DNA of 41,877 bases. It comes from Alphaproteobacteria bacterium MarineAlpha5_Bin7 (GTDB taxonomy: Bacteria; Pseudomonadota; Alphaproteobacteria; HIMB59; GCA-002718135). Positions 1 through 8,954 of the stretch are shown here, piece after piece (positions within the stretch are counted from its first letter, which is position 1; the number at the start of each line of letters is the position of its first letter). The stretch lies in contig PTKX01000001.1 of the NCBI GenBank assembly GCA_002938195.1, positions 1 through 41,877 of the forward strand, read 5' to 3'. The translations under genes and the position numbers were made by a program. Under the pieces are notes generated by a model. The model saw only the letters and a program-made list of their open reading frames with translations. It searched no databases and was not told where the DNA came from.

Positions 1-131
1 AACCAATACCATTTAAAGCGTTGGTTAGAGGCCATGAATGTACCTAGTGTTTGCACAGAATCGTTTGCAATAACTGAGTAGGCAGCAAGAGAGAATCCTA
101 TAATTGTGTATATAAGGCTAAGATCCGAAAT
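1..131 (-). CDS. PiT-like phosphate permease family protein, N-terminal part (runs off left edge)
   Basis: Reading leftward from 131, the minus strand encodes about 43 residues of a hydrophobic N-terminus: S-D-L-S-L-I-Y-T, then a membrane segment with G-F-S-L-A-A-Y-S-V, then A-N-D-S-V-Q-T-L-G-T and M-A-S-N. The A-N-D...Q-T-L-G-T signature resembles the repeat signature of PiT-type inorganic phosphate transporters and their relatives. No ATG, GTG or TTG lies at the N-terminus in this frame, and a TAA is in frame just upstream (about 156-154). The best start is ATT at 131-129, four bases after an AGGGGG ribosome-binding site (141-136), with a well-spaced promoter behind it. The family call is moderate and the start codon inferred. 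A sequencing error or a degraded gene are alternatives. Confidence 0.5.
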   Translation of the reverse strand, partial: MSDLSLIYTIIGFSLAAYSVIANDSVQTLGTFMASNQRFKWYW

Positions 132-154
132 AATTCCCCCTAGTGATGTTCGAA

Positions 155-183
155 GTTATATTTTTACTTAATAGATTCGACAA
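155..183 (-). promoter_or_regulatory. sigma-70-like promoter for the PiT-like gene
   Basis: On the minus strand TTGTCG (183-178) and TATAAC (160-155) are separated by exactly 17 bases. The predicted transcript start is near 148, which gives a leader of about 17 bases containing AGGGGG before the ATT start at 131. The rest of the 135-286 gap is AT-rich, with no other gene that I can see. Confidence 0.5.
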
Positions 184-272
184 GATAAAATAAGATATTT
201 ACTATTATTTTTGTTTATTAGCTTAGGCATAATTAAGCCCTAAAATACATTTATACAAATCACTTATCACAC

Positions 273-280
273 TATAAAAT
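273..280 (+). promoter_or_regulatory. possible -10 element for murJ
   Basis: TATAAAAT ends seven bases before the murJ ATG at 287, so a transcript starting at the usual distance would be leaderless or nearly so. No good -35 hexamer is visible 16-18 bases upstream and no ribosome-binding site precedes the ATG. Confidence 0.3.
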
Positions 281-286
281 TGGATT

Positions 287-1834
287 ATGCAGGCTTTATT
301 TAGATCATTTTTTACAGTTAGTTTTTATACTCTCTTTAGTCGCATATTGGGTTTTGTTCGTGATATTTTTATAGCTAAATATTTAGGCTCAACTGTAATA
401 GCTGATGCATTTTTTGTAGCTTTTCGTATTCCTAATTTTTTTAGACGAGTTTTAGCGGAAGGAGCCTATAGCGCAGCACTAATTCCAGTTTTCTCTGGCG
501 TTGTAATAGATTCAAAAGATGATCATGAGGCAGCAGACTTTGTTGAAAATACAATGTCATTACTTCTTTTTGTTACCATTCTATTGACCATTATTTTTTT
601 CTTTGGAATGCCATATATCATTCAAATTTTGGCTCCAGGGTTTTCTTCAAATCAAGAAGCATTTGATCTAGCTGTTCATTTTGGAAAAATTATATTTCCT
701 TATTTAATCTTTATTTCTTTAGTGGCTCATTTTACATCCATCATGAATGTACACGGAAGATTTGCAGCAGGTTCACTTGCTCCAAGTATATTAAATATTA
801 GTTTTATATTGTCTTTGTTTATTTTAACACCGCAATTACCTTCTGCCGGACATGCCCTTTCCTATGGCGTCTTAATAGGAGGATTATTTCAATTTATTTT
901 AATGTACAAAGCTGTTCTTAATTTTTATCGCCCTAGAATAAAATTACCAAAAATTAACGATCGATTAAAAAAATTCTTTTCGTTATTTGGCCCAGGGGTC
1001 ATAGGGTCAGGCGTTATTCAAATTAATATTATTGTTGGAACAATAATAGCTTCTTTTCTTCCTATAGGAGCCATTAGTCATATTTATTATGCTGACAGGT
1101 TAAATCAATTACCTCTAGCCATATTTGGTATTGCTATGGGTATTGTCTTGTTACCCTCTCTTTCCAAAGCAATTAAAGAAAATAGTTCTGCAAAAATTCA
1201 CACAATGCAAAATAGATCGTTAGATTTTTGTCTACTTATTTCTTTTCCATCAGCGATTGGATTATATATTTTATCAAAACCTATTATTTTTATTTTATTT
1301 GAGCGTGGAGCTTTTTTAAGTGAAGATACTTTTTATACGGCACAAGTATTATCAATGTTTGCCTTAGGTCTTCCGGCCTACATCTTAATTAAAGTTCTTA
1401 TAACCTGTTATTTTTCTCGAGAAGACACAAAGACCCCTTTATATATTTCAATTGCCACCGTTCTATTGAATATTTTATTATCAATTTTATTGATACAATC
1501 CATGCGCGAAATGGGAATTGCACTTGCTACTTCAATAAGCGCTTGGTTTAACGTCTTTCTTCTATATTTTATTCTTAAATATAGAAATTATATAGCACTT
1601 GATTCAAGATTGATGACAAATAGCATGAAAATTATAATTGGTAGTGCAATAATGGGACTGGTTTGTTATTTTTTAAATATGTCAATGTTTAATCAAATGC
1701 AAAATCATAGCTTGATGGCAAATATTATGGCTTTACTTCTTATTATAATAGTTTGTAAAATTATTTATGTAGGCATGATTTTTATGTTAAAAGTTTTAAA
1801 AATTAGTGAAATTAGGGAATATATTCAAAAGTAA
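287..1834 (+). CDS. murJ: lipid II flippase MurJ (MviN)
   Basis: This 515-residue polytopic membrane protein belongs to the MurJ/MviN branch of the MOP superfamily. It flips the peptidoglycan precursor lipid II from the cytoplasmic to the periplasmic face of the inner membrane. The N-terminus ([12 protein letters not shown] near residues 15-26) followed by [16 protein letters not shown] is the strongly conserved MurJ opening, with the arginines of the central cavity. About 14 hydrophobic segments fill the rest and the length is typical. The ATG at 287 is the natural start because the conserved motif begins within 15 residues. trpS follows two bases after the stop, the usual alphaproteobacterial murJ-trpS pair. 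Confidence 0.95.
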   Translation: MQALFRSFFTVSFYTLFSRILGFVRDIFIAKYLGSTVIADAFFVAFRIPNFFRRVLAEGAYSAALIPVFSGVVIDSKDDHEAADFVENTMSLLLFVTILLTIIFFFGMPYIIQILAPGFSSNQEAFDLAVHFGKIIFPYLIFISLVAHFTSIMNVHGRFAAGSLAPSILNISFILSLFILTPQLPSAGHALSYGVLIGGLFQFILMYKAVLNFYRPRIKLPKINDRLKKFFSLFGPGVIGSGVIQINIIVGTIIASFLPIGAISHIYYADRLNQLPLAIFGIAMGIVLLPSLSKAIKENSSAKIHTMQNRSLDFCLLISFPSAIGLYILSKPIIFILFERGAFLSEDTFYTAQVLSMFALGLPAYILIKVLITCYFSREDTKTPLYISIATVLLNILLSILLIQSMREMGIALATSISAWFNVFLLYFILKYRNYIALDSRLMTNSMKIIIGSAIMGLVCYFLNMSMFNQMQNHSLMANIMALLLIIIVCKIIYVGMIFMLKVLKISEIREYIQK

Positions 1835-1836
1835 AT

Positions 1837-2844
1837 ATGACATCATCTAAAAGAATTCTCTCAGGCGTCCAACCATCAGGCGATTTACATTTAGGTAATT
1901 ATTTAGGTGCAATTAAAAATTTTGTTTCATTGCAAAAAGAATATGAATGTTTTTTTTGTGTTGTTGATTTGCATGCAATTACCGTGTGGCAAGATCCAGA
2001 ACAATTGGCTGACAAGTCACGCGATGTCATAGCCTCTTTTATTGCTTCCGGTATTGATCCAAAACAAAATGTTTTATTTTTACAGTCCCAAGTTCCTCAA
2101 CATACTCAACTTGCTTGGATTTTTAGTTGCGTAGCAAGAATGGGATGGTTGAACCGCATGACACAATTCAAAGATAAAGCTGGCAAAGATAAAGAGAATG
2201 TTTCAGTAGGTTTATTTTCCTATCCAACTTTAATGGCTGCTGATATTTTAATTTATTTAGCCACGCATGTTCCTGTAGGCGAAGATCAAAAACAACATTT
2301 AGAATTAACAAGAGATATAGCGCAAAAATTTAATAATGATTTTAAAACTGATTTATTTCCTATTCCTGAACCTTTAATATTTGGAGAAGCTACCAGAGTG
2401 ATGAGTTTGAGAGATGGAACAAAAAAAATGAGCAAATCTGATTTATCTGATTATTCAAGAATAATGTTATGCGATACTAATGATGAAATTATTCAAAAAA
2501 TTAAAAAAGCAAAAACCGATCCTCATCCCCTTCCTTCAAATTTACAAGATTTAAATAAAAGACCTGAAGCATTAAATTTGTTTTCTATTTTTGCTTCTCT
2601 AAATAATTTATCCACAGAGGAGGTAGTTCAAAACTATGCTGGTAAAGAATTTTCTATTTTCAAAAATGATTTAGGAGAACTAATTGTGGAAAAAATAGGT
2701 CCTATAAGAGAAGAAATAAAGAAATTACTAGCTGATAAAGCTTACTTGGATAATGTTTTAAAAGATGGAAAAGAAAAAGCGACGATTGTGGCTGATTCGG
2801 TCTTAAAAGATGTTTATGATATTATAGGCTTTGCAAAGCCTTAA
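1837..2844 (+). CDS. trpS: tryptophanyl-tRNA synthetase
   Basis: This 335-residue class I aminoacyl-tRNA synthetase charges tRNA-Trp with tryptophan in the cytoplasm. The HIGH-type motif is seen at P-S-G-D-L-H-L-G-N (residues 13-21) and the second signature is K-M-S-K-S at 197-201. G-E-D-Q-K-Q-H matches the family's substrate-pocket strand. Length is normal for bacterial TrpS. It starts two bases after murJ, so the two are almost certainly co-transcribed. A 16-bp palindrome forms the last codons of the gene. Confidence 0.97.
   Translation: MTSSKRILSGVQPSGDLHLGNYLGAIKNFVSLQKEYECFFCVVDLHAITVWQDPEQLADKSRDVIASFIASGIDPKQNVLFLQSQVPQHTQLAWIFSCVARMGWLNRMTQFKDKAGKDKENVSVGLFSYPTLMAADILIYLATHVPVGEDQKQHLELTRDIAQKFNNDFKTDLFPIPEPLIFGEATRVMSLRDGTKKMSKSDLSDYSRIMLCDTNDEIIQKIKKAKTDPHPLPSNLQDLNKRPEALNLFSIFASLNNLSTEEVVQNYAGKEFSIFKNDLGELIVEKIGPIREEIKKLLADKAYLDNVLKDGKEKATIVADSVLKDVYDIIGFAKP
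2826..2841 (+). other. 16-bp perfect palindrome at the 3' end of trpS
   Basis: AGGCTTTGCAAAGCCT reads the same on both strands and encodes the final G-F-A-K-P of TrpS. As RNA it could fold into a short hairpin with a 4-base loop just before the stop. No U-tract follows, so a classical terminator is not supported. It may stabilise the 3' end or be chance. Confidence 0.3.
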
Positions 2845-2864
2845 ATTCCCCAAAAAAACAAGAT

Positions 2865-2910
2865 TTGCACATTTTTTTCATACGAATGACATAATAAAAC
2901 TATATATAAT
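2865..2910 (+). promoter_or_regulatory. candidate promoter region of nfu
   Basis: The 71-bp gap between trpS and the Nfu gene contains TTGCAC (2865-2870) with CATAAT 19 bases later (2890-2895). A consensus TATAAT (2905-2910) also lies only five bases before the ATG at 2916. No ribosome-binding site is visible. Either element implies a very short or absent leader. Which one is used cannot be told from sequence. Confidence 0.35.
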
Positions 2911-2915
2911 AAGAC

Positions 2916-3482
2916 ATGTTTATTCAAACTGAGAAAACGCCGAACCCTCTTACCTTGAAATTTTTTCCAGGTAGGGTTGTGTTGGAAGATGGAACTGTTT
3001 TTTTTAGAAGTAAAGAAGAAGCGGCAGATTCCCCATTAGCTGACAGGATATTCAAAGTTAATGGTGTAGAAGGTGTTTTTTTTGGAAATGATTTTATTAC
3101 AGTCAGTAAAGGTGAAAAAGAAAATTGGGAAGATCTCAAACCCAATTTGTTAGCAGCAATTACTGATCATTACAACTCCAATCAGCCGATTATTAATAGT
3201 TCAAGTAATGTTAAAACAAATACGAGTGAAACTCAGAATTCAAATGACTCTGATTTAGTTAAGCAAATTAAAGAATTATTAGATACTAGAGTCAGACCAT
3301 CAGTTGCTATGGATGGCGGAGATATTATTTATAAAGATTTTAAAGATGGAATCGTATTTTTACAAATGCAAGGTGCATGTTCTGGCTGCCCAAGTTCTAC
3401 TGCAACATTAAAGATGGGTATAGAAAATATGCTGAAACATTATGTGCCTGAAGTTAAAGAAGTTCAGCAAGTAAATGAATAA
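2916..3482 (+). CDS. Nfu-type iron-sulfur cluster carrier (NifU C-terminal domain protein)
   Basis: This 188-residue protein has the two-domain Nfu architecture. The N-terminal Nfu_N domain (opening M-F-I-Q-T-E-K-T-P-N-P) covers roughly residues 1-90. A polar linker rich in Asn and Ser follows (about 90-112), then a NifU-like domain (about 113-185) with the cluster-binding C-S-G-C at 155-158. Such proteins hold a 4Fe-4S cluster at a dimer interface and pass it to apo-proteins such as radical-SAM enzymes. MiaB, encoded a few genes downstream, is a plausible client. The stop overlaps the next gene by eight bases. In alphaproteobacteria this gene is often directly followed by tsaB; here two envelope genes intervene. 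Confidence 0.93.
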   Translation: MFIQTEKTPNPLTLKFFPGRVVLEDGTVFFRSKEEAADSPLADRIFKVNGVEGVFFGNDFITVSKGEKENWEDLKPNLLAAITDHYNSNQPIINSSSNVKTNTSETQNSNDSDLVKQIKELLDTRVRPSVAMDGGDIIYKDFKDGIVFLQMQGACSGCPSSTATLKMGIENMLKHYVPEVKEVQQVNE

Positions 3483-4554
3483 TTCAAAATTTAATAAATC
3501 ATATCATGAAGAATATTTAAGACTTTATGGAAATTATCATAAGAAAGAAAAGAATAATTATTTAAAAAAATTTGATAAGAGAAAAATTTTAATTACTAGT
3601 TTATTTATTTTTGTTCCTATTTTTTTTACATTTTTTATTGATTTTACTACAACTGTTAACAAGCAAGATATGTCAAAATCTTTCTTAATGACTTATGGTA
3701 AAAATATACATCAAAATTTTTATGAAATTTATCAAAATAAAAAAAGTAAAATTGATAAAACACATTTTAAATATGAACTTTTTTTTATTAATCCAAACAA
3801 AAAAGATATTGAAATTGAAAAACAACTTGTAAAACTAAAGCCAAAACAAAACACTTTGGATTTTAAAAATAATGATTATGATTTTAAGATCAACAGTAGT
3901 CATATAAGCGAAAAGAAAAAGAATTTTATACAAATGATTTTACCTTTAGCTATTCATCAAAATCAAATCATTTTAGTTGAAAGAGAAAGATTATTAAAAA
4001 TTAAAGATTTTTTGAATTTGAATAAAACAATAGATAAAAAAGAAAATAAATTTATTAAATTTTTAGCAAATAAATATAAGGTTAAATATAAAAATAAACA
4101 CAAAGTAGATATAATTGATGAATTGCTTTTATCAGTAGATGTTATTCCTAATTCTATTGTCTTAGCTCAAGCAGCAAATGAAAGTGGTTGGGGCTCTTCT
4201 AGATTTGCAAAGGAATACAACGCTCTTTTTGGTGAATATACTTATAATCATGAAAAAGGTGTAGTCCCTCATGATAGAGAAGAGGGGAAGAAACATTTAA
4301 TTAAATATTTTTCTTCAATTGATCAAAGTGTAATTTCTTATTTTAATAATATTAATTCACATTATGCATACGATCAGTTTAGACAATTAAGAAAAGCACA
4401 AAGAAACAACAATAATTCTTTTGACTCTTTTTCTCTTGTTGGTAAATTAGGATTTTATGCTGAAGATGTAGATTATATTAAGACAATTCATTCAATTATT
4501 AAAACAAATAACTTGCTGCAGTTCGATAACATCAAATCTACAACTAATTTATAG
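3475..4554 (+). CDS. Bax-like glucosaminidase, membrane-anchored
   Basis: This is a 359-residue protein. A basic N-terminus and one membrane segment (about 38-59) precede a Lys/Asn-rich low-complexity stretch (60-215). The C-terminal catalytic domain (about 218-355) resembles E. coli Bax and the GH73-type glucosaminidase fold. Visible hallmarks are I-V-L-A-Q-A-A-N-E-S-G-W-G-S-S-R-F-A, with the likely catalytic Glu at 236, then A-L-F-G-E, and S-V-I-S-Y-F-N-N-I-N near the end. The expected role is cleavage of N-acetylglucosaminyl bonds in peptidoglycan from the periplasmic side. It overlaps nfu by eight bases and shares its last six bases with the convergent deacetylase gene. Function is inferred from family; the in vivo substrate is unknown. 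Confidence 0.85.
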   Translation: MNNSKFNKSYHEEYLRLYGNYHKKEKNNYLKKFDKRKILITSLFIFVPIFFTFFIDFTTTVNKQDMSKSFLMTYGKNIHQNFYEIYQNKKSKIDKTHFKYELFFINPNKKDIEIEKQLVKLKPKQNTLDFKNNDYDFKINSSHISEKKKNFIQMILPLAIHQNQIILVERERLLKIKDFLNLNKTIDKKENKFIKFLANKYKVKYKNKHKVDIIDELLLSVDVIPNSIVLAQAANESGWGSSRFAKEYNALFGEYTYNHEKGVVPHDREEGKKHLIKYFSSIDQSVISYFNNINSHYAYDQFRQLRKAQRNNNNSFDSFSLVGKLGFYAEDVDYIKTIHSIIKTNNLLQFDNIKSTTNL

Positions 4555-5580
4555 ATATAATTGACGACCAAACCACCGCCAATTATTTTTAGAATCTTTG
4601 GCAGTACAATTTATACGTGATCTTCCTTTATTTAGAGGTCTATTTAACCTTATTTCAATTCTTTCATTGAACTTATATACATCACTATCTACTTGACCTT
4701 TATTATCAAAAACAAAACAATTAATGGTTGTTGTTAAAGACTTATCTAAGAGTGAAAAACCAATATAAGGAGGGTTTTCTTTAACTTTAGGATCTTCAGG
4801 AATAAAATCGTATACACCAAGACCCTTTGTGTTTGCTACAAACATTACTCTATCAATGTCGCCATATCTCTCATTAAGAGAAAATCTTGGCAAAAAATAT
4901 AAGTTAGATGTTTCATTGATAACGCCAGAATGTTGGCCAAAAGCTACTTTAAATTTATACTCCTGCAATAAGTCAATTAATTCTTTATTAGCTTCACCAT
5001 AGGGATAAGCAAACAAAGAAGGAATTTCTCCTATTTCTTTTAAAAAAATTTTATTTGATTGCTCAATATCAGCTTTTAATTCTTCAGTAGTTAAGTCAGC
5101 CATATGATTGTGTGTATGTGCGTGTGAACCTATCAACACACCTTCGTTTTTTAATTGTCTAATTTCATCCCAATTTAAATAATTTTTATTTTGTTTAGAA
5201 ATTGTAGATGTAGTAACAAATAATGTAACTGGTATTTTTTTTTCTTTGAATTTAGGCCATCCTGTAGTTAAAAAAGATCTGTCGGCATCATCAATACTGA
5301 TAGCAATAGTATTTTCTGGCAATTTCCCGTCATTAATTATGGTATCTACAATATAACCTAATGATAATATATTATATTTTTTTTTTGAAAACTCTTCTAA
5401 GTGTTTATTAAATTGTTCAATAGTTATATTGGTAGAGGGATATTTAGAAACACCAAATTTATGATACATAAATACGACAGCAGAATTTTTTACATTGTTT
5501 GCCAAGGATATTTTATTTATAAAAACAAAAAAAAGGATAAATAAGATTAATGGATATAAATAACTTTTAGAATTTTTCAT
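4549..5580 (-). CDS. secreted polysaccharide deacetylase family protein
   Basis: This 343-residue protein has a signal peptide (hydrophobic core about 8-22, probable cleavage after S-L-A near 27) and a NodB-type carbohydrate esterase 4 domain (about 34-215). Metal-site motif 1 is S-I-D-D-A-D with Asp97-Asp98, instead of the usual T-F-D-D-G. Motif 2 is S-H-A-H-T-H-N-H (152-159), rich in possible zinc ligands. Motif 3 is A-Y-P-Y-G (191-195). About 130 C-terminal residues form an unassigned, probably beta-rich domain. It likely removes acetyl groups from a cell-wall or surface glycan in the periplasm. It is convergent with the glucosaminidase and its ATG lies three bases from the divergent tsaB ATG, so its promoter must lie inside tsaB. 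Confidence 0.85.
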   Translation of the reverse strand: MKNSKSYLYPLILFILFFVFINKISLANNVKNSAVVFMYHKFGVSKYPSTNITIEQFNKHLEEFSKKKYNILSLGYIVDTIINDGKLPENTIAISIDDADRSFLTTGWPKFKEKKIPVTLFVTTSTISKQNKNYLNWDEIRQLKNEGVLIGSHAHTHNHMADLTTEELKADIEQSNKIFLKEIGEIPSLFAYPYGEANKELIDLLQEYKFKVAFGQHSGVINETSNLYFLPRFSLNERYGDIDRVMFVANTKGLGVYDFIPEDPKVKENPPYIGFSLLDKSLTTTINCFVFDNKGQVDSDVYKFNERIEIRLNRPLNKGRSRINCTAKDSKNNWRWFGRQLYL

Positions 5581-5583
5581 TGT

Positions 5584-6213
5584 ATGAACTTATTTTTAGA
5601 TACTATTTCGCCTATTCCTAAATTTTCTATAATTAACAAAAATAGTATTCAATCTATACAGATTTTAAATAAAAATAGTAACAAAATTAGTGACAATATT
5701 GTTCAAGTATTTCTCAAAATGCAAAGAAAATTTATATTAAATGATAAAATTGATAATCTTATTGTTTGTACAGGACCAGGATCATACACCGGATTAAGAA
5801 TTGGAATAGCTTTTATGTATGGCATTAGTATCTCACTAAAAATTCCTCTAATAGGAGTTTCTGGATTAGAACTACTTCAATTTGCAACTCCTAAACAGCA
5901 TCATAAGAAAACTTTATTCTTAATTAATTCTACAAATAATCAAAAATTTTATTCCAGTTATTCGAAAATTCATAATCAATATATAATAAATAAGATAATT
6001 TATAATCATGAAAATAATTGTATTTTTAACAATAAATTTGAATATAATATAAGTAATAGCGTATTGGATTCTTTATTAATTAAAATGCTGAATATAAATG
6101 AATATAAAACTATAAGTTTTGATCAAATAATTAAATCAAGCTTAAAGCAAATATTAAAAAAAAGACAAAATAAAATAATTAAACCAATATATATAGAAGA
6201 AAAAAAATCATAG
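5584..6213 (+). CDS. tsaB: tRNA threonylcarbamoyladenosine biosynthesis protein TsaB
   Basis: This 209-residue member of the ASKHA-fold TsaB/YeaZ family is the non-catalytic partner of TsaD in making t6A at position 37 of ANN-reading tRNAs. The signature C-T-G-P-G-S-Y-T-G-L-R-I-G-I-A is at about 62-76 and the start M-N-L-F-L-D-T matches the family. The C-terminal half is Asn/Ile/Lys-rich and poorly conserved, as usual for TsaB. The start lies only three bases from the divergent deacetylase start. A TATAAA at about 5555-5560 could be its -10 box. rimI follows after six bases, a standard pairing. Confidence 0.9.
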   Translation: MNLFLDTISPIPKFSIINKNSIQSIQILNKNSNKISDNIVQVFLKMQRKFILNDKIDNLIVCTGPGSYTGLRIGIAFMYGISISLKIPLIGVSGLELLQFATPKQHHKKTLFLINSTNNQKFYSSYSKIHNQYIINKIIYNHENNCIFNNKFEYNISNSVLDSLLIKMLNINEYKTISFDQIIKSSLKQILKKRQNKIIKPIYIEEKKS

Positions 6214-6219
6214 AATATT

Positions 6220-6705
6220 TTGTTAAAAATACAAAAAATTAATTTATCGCATATTCCTCATTGCTTGGACTCATTGAGTAATGATTTAAAAGAATTTCAG
6301 TATTTTCAAGATTTAGGTTGGTCTAAAAAACAATTGATTAATCAGATTAATAAAAAACACAACTACTCTTTGGGTTTATGGCAGTCAAATATCTTGATTG
6401 CATACTTGATAGGTGAATTAATTTATGTTGAAAAAAAATCAGAATATGAGATATTGTTACTTTATGTTGACAAAAATTTTCGTAACCAAGGGCACGCAAC
6501 TTTTTTAATCAATGCTCTTATCAGTAGTTTAAAATCAAAAAAATTGAGTAAAATCACATTAGAAGTGCCTAAATCAAATTATATCGCAATAAATTTATAT
6601 CGAAAAAATTATTTTTTTCAGATTGGAAAAAGAAAAGATTATTATAAAAATAAAATAACTATAAAAGAAGATGCTTTAATTTTTGAAAAAAAAATAAATG
6701 AATAA
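6220..6705 (+). CDS. rimI: GNAT-family N-acetyltransferase, RimI-like
   Basis: This 161-residue GCN5-related acetyltransferase resembles RimI, which acetylates the N-terminus of ribosomal protein S18. The acetyl-CoA-binding loop is seen as V-D-K-N-F-R-N-Q-G-H-A-T-F-L (about 84-97), and L-E-V-P-K-S-N-Y-I-A-I-N-L-Y-R-K matches the later GNAT beta-bulge region. The start is TTG at 6220, six bases after tsaB. No upstream ATG fits the frame. Identity as RimI rests partly on its place between tsaB and miaB; the exact substrate is not provable from sequence. Confidence 0.82.
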   Translation: MLKIQKINLSHIPHCLDSLSNDLKEFQYFQDLGWSKKQLINQINKKHNYSLGLWQSNILIAYLIGELIYVEKKSEYEILLLYVDKNFRNQGHATFLINALISSLKSKKLSKITLEVPKSNYIAINLYRKNYFFQIGKRKDYYKNKITIKEDALIFEKKINE

Positions 6706-8011
6706 TGTGAATAATAAAAAATTTTATATCAAATCATATGGTTGTCAGATGAATGTTTATGATTCTAATCGAATCAAAAATTTATTTCAATCAGAAGGAT
6801 ACAAAGAAACAAATGACTCAAAGAGTGCAGATTTGATAATTTTAAATACATGTCATATTAGAGAAAAAGCTGCAGAAAAAGTTTATTCAGATATTGGTAG
6901 AATAAAAAAAATAAAAAAACAAAAAAACCAAAAATATAAACTTGTAGTTTCAGGGTGTGTTGCGCAAGCTGAAGGTGAGGAGATTAAGAAAAGAGCCCCA
7001 AGTGTAGATTTTATTGTTGGCCCCCAATCTTATCACAAGCTTCCTGAAATGATTAAAAAAAAAGATAAAATAATTAATGATGATTTTTTACCTGAAGAAA
7101 AATTTTCCAAGCTAATTTTTCAATCCTCTAATAGAGTTACAGAATATGTTTCAATACAAGAAGGTTGTGATAAGTTTTGTTCTTTTTGTGTAGTTCCTTA
7201 CACAAGAGGTTCAGAATTTTCTCGACCAGTTACTGATATTTTGAATGAAGTTAATAAATATGTAAACAATGGAGTTAAAGAAATTATTCTACTAGGGCAG
7301 AATGTTAATGCATATCATGGGAAAAATAATTCAGGAAAACAGGTAGATCTATCTTATTTAATAAATTCTTTATCTGAAATTGATAAAATAGAAAGAATTA
7401 GATATATGACTTCGCATCCTATAAACATGAGTAATTCCTTGATTGAATCTCATGGAAAAAATTCAAAACTAATGCCTTTTTTACATCTCCCAATTCAATC
7501 AGGTTCTAATAAGATATTAAAAGAAATGAATAGAAAACATGATGTGAATCAATACATTGAGACTATAGAAAAATTAAAATCAGTTTGTCCAAAAATAGCC
7601 TTATCATCAGATTTCATTGTAGGTTTTCCAGGTGAATCAGATTATGATTTTGATCAAACTATGAAACTTATAGAAAAAGTAAACTTTTCAATAGCTTATT
7701 CATTTATGTATAGTCCTAGACCAGGCACACCTGCTTCAAACTTAAAAGAAATTGATTTATTAACCAAGAAAGCTAGGTTAAGCGCTCTTCAATCATTATT
7801 AAAAGAACAACAAATAAACTATAATAAACTTTTTGTTAATCAATCTATTAAAGTTTTATTTGATAAGGAAGGACGTCACAACAATCAGTATGTAGGTCGT
7901 TCTATATTTAATCAAAGTGTATTTTCTAACTCAGAAAACAATATAATTGGAAAAATATTAAACACTAAAATTGTTAGATCAACAGACTTTGCTTTAGAAG
8001 GACTAGTGTGA
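6698..8011 (+). CDS. miaB: tRNA-2-methylthio-N6-dimethylallyladenosine synthase MiaB
   Basis: This 437-residue radical-SAM methylthiotransferase converts i6A to ms2i6A at tRNA position 37. The N-terminal UPF0004 domain carries three cluster cysteines (Cys16 in Y-G-C-Q-M-N, Cys52 in N-T-C-H-I-R, Cys87 in S-G-C-V-A-Q). The radical-SAM cluster motif C-D-K-F-C-S-F-C gives Cys157, 161 and 164. A TRAM domain closes the protein. All six cluster ligands are intact. It overlaps rimI by eight bases and the following phoH-like gene by four (GTGA). The fur gene often found between rimI and miaB in relatives is absent. Confidence 0.96.
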   Translation: MNNVNNKKFYIKSYGCQMNVYDSNRIKNLFQSEGYKETNDSKSADLIILNTCHIREKAAEKVYSDIGRIKKIKKQKNQKYKLVVSGCVAQAEGEEIKKRAPSVDFIVGPQSYHKLPEMIKKKDKIINDDFLPEEKFSKLIFQSSNRVTEYVSIQEGCDKFCSFCVVPYTRGSEFSRPVTDILNEVNKYVNNGVKEIILLGQNVNAYHGKNNSGKQVDLSYLINSLSEIDKIERIRYMTSHPINMSNSLIESHGKNSKLMPFLHLPIQSGSNKILKEMNRKHDVNQYIETIEKLKSVCPKIALSSDFIVGFPGESDYDFDQTMKLIEKVNFSIAYSFMYSPRPGTPASNLKEIDLLTKKARLSALQSLLKEQQINYNKLFVNQSIKVLFDKEGRHNNQYVGRSIFNQSVFSNSENNIIGKILNTKIVRSTDFALEGLV

Positions 8012-8952
8012 CAGAAAAAAACAGCGAATCATTACAAATTGAATTTAATGATAATAATTTTTTAAGCAGCTTATTTGGTGTTGAAGATAGCAATATTCAT
8101 TTACTTGAAAAAATGAACAATGTTAAAATACAATATAGAGGAAATGTAGTAAAAATTATTGGCAACAAAATATCAATTATCGAAACAAAAAAAGCATTAG
8201 AAAAGCTTTTTGTTGAAGCTAAAAATGGAGTTGAAATAGATGAAGAAAAAATTAAAGATACAAAGAGTCTGTTGTCATTAGAAATAAACGACAATTCTCA
8301 GCTTGACTTTTTTATACAAACTAAAAAAAGAAAAATTATTCCTAGATCTCAGAATCAAAAAAAATATTTCCAATTATTAGAAAATAAAAATATAATCTTT
8401 GCAATAGGTCCTGCAGGAACAGGAAAAACTTATCTAGCAGTTGCTAAGGCAGTTTCTTTTCTTCAACAAGGTTTAGTTAAAAAAATTATTTTATCAAGAC
8501 CTGCCGTCGAAGCTGGCGAAAAATTAGGTTTCTTACCTGGTGATTTAAAAGATAAAGTTGATCCTTTTTTACGTCCTATATATGATGCTTTGTATGAGAT
8601 GATGCCGTATGATCAAGTTGAAAAAAAAATTAATAATGGAATTATCGAAATCGCTCCAATAGCGTTTATGAGGGGTAGAACATTAGATGATTGTTTTATA
8701 ATTTTAGATGAAGCTCAAAATACAACAAAAATTCAAATGAAAATGTTTCTCACTAGATTGGGTAAAAATAGCAAAATGGTTATAGTTGGAGATAAAACAC
8801 AAATCGATTTAGTATCAAAAAATGATTCCGGTCTCTTAGATGCTGAAAAAAGATTGAGTAAAATTCAGGACTTAGGATTTGTATATTTAAAGGATATAGA
8901 TGTAGTAAGACATGATATTGTTAGAAAAATTATAAATGCATATGATGAATAA
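8008..8952 (+). CDS. PhoH-like ATPase (YbeZ)
   Basis: This 314-residue PhoH-family P-loop ATPase is of the YbeZ type that pairs with YbeY. A KH-like N-terminal region (about 25-75) precedes the ATPase core with Walker A G-P-A-G-T-G-K-T (134-141) and Walker B F-I-I-L-D-E-A-Q-N. L-S-R-P-A-V-E-A-G-E and D-P-F-L-R-P-I-Y-D-A-L match the PhoH consensus. The GTG start overlaps the miaB stop (GTGA) and gives the family's normal length. It is thought to act with YbeY in rRNA processing and ribosome quality control; that role is from family knowledge. Confidence 0.93.
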   Translation: MTEKNSESLQIEFNDNNFLSSLFGVEDSNIHLLEKMNNVKIQYRGNVVKIIGNKISIIETKKALEKLFVEAKNGVEIDEEKIKDTKSLLSLEINDNSQLDFFIQTKKRKIIPRSQNQKKYFQLLENKNIIFAIGPAGTGKTYLAVAKAVSFLQQGLVKKIILSRPAVEAGEKLGFLPGDLKDKVDPFLRPIYDALYEMMPYDQVEKKINNGIIEIAPIAFMRGRTLDDCFIILDEAQNTTKIQMKMFLTRLGKNSKMVIVGDKTQIDLVSKNDSGLLDAEKRLSKIQDLGFVYLKDIDVVRHDIVRKIINAYDE

Positions 8953-8954
8953 AA

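Noticed and set aside
2608-2616. Perfect DnaA box (TTATCCACA) inside trpS
   Set aside because: A single site in coding sequence with no companions is likely to be chance in AT-rich DNA.
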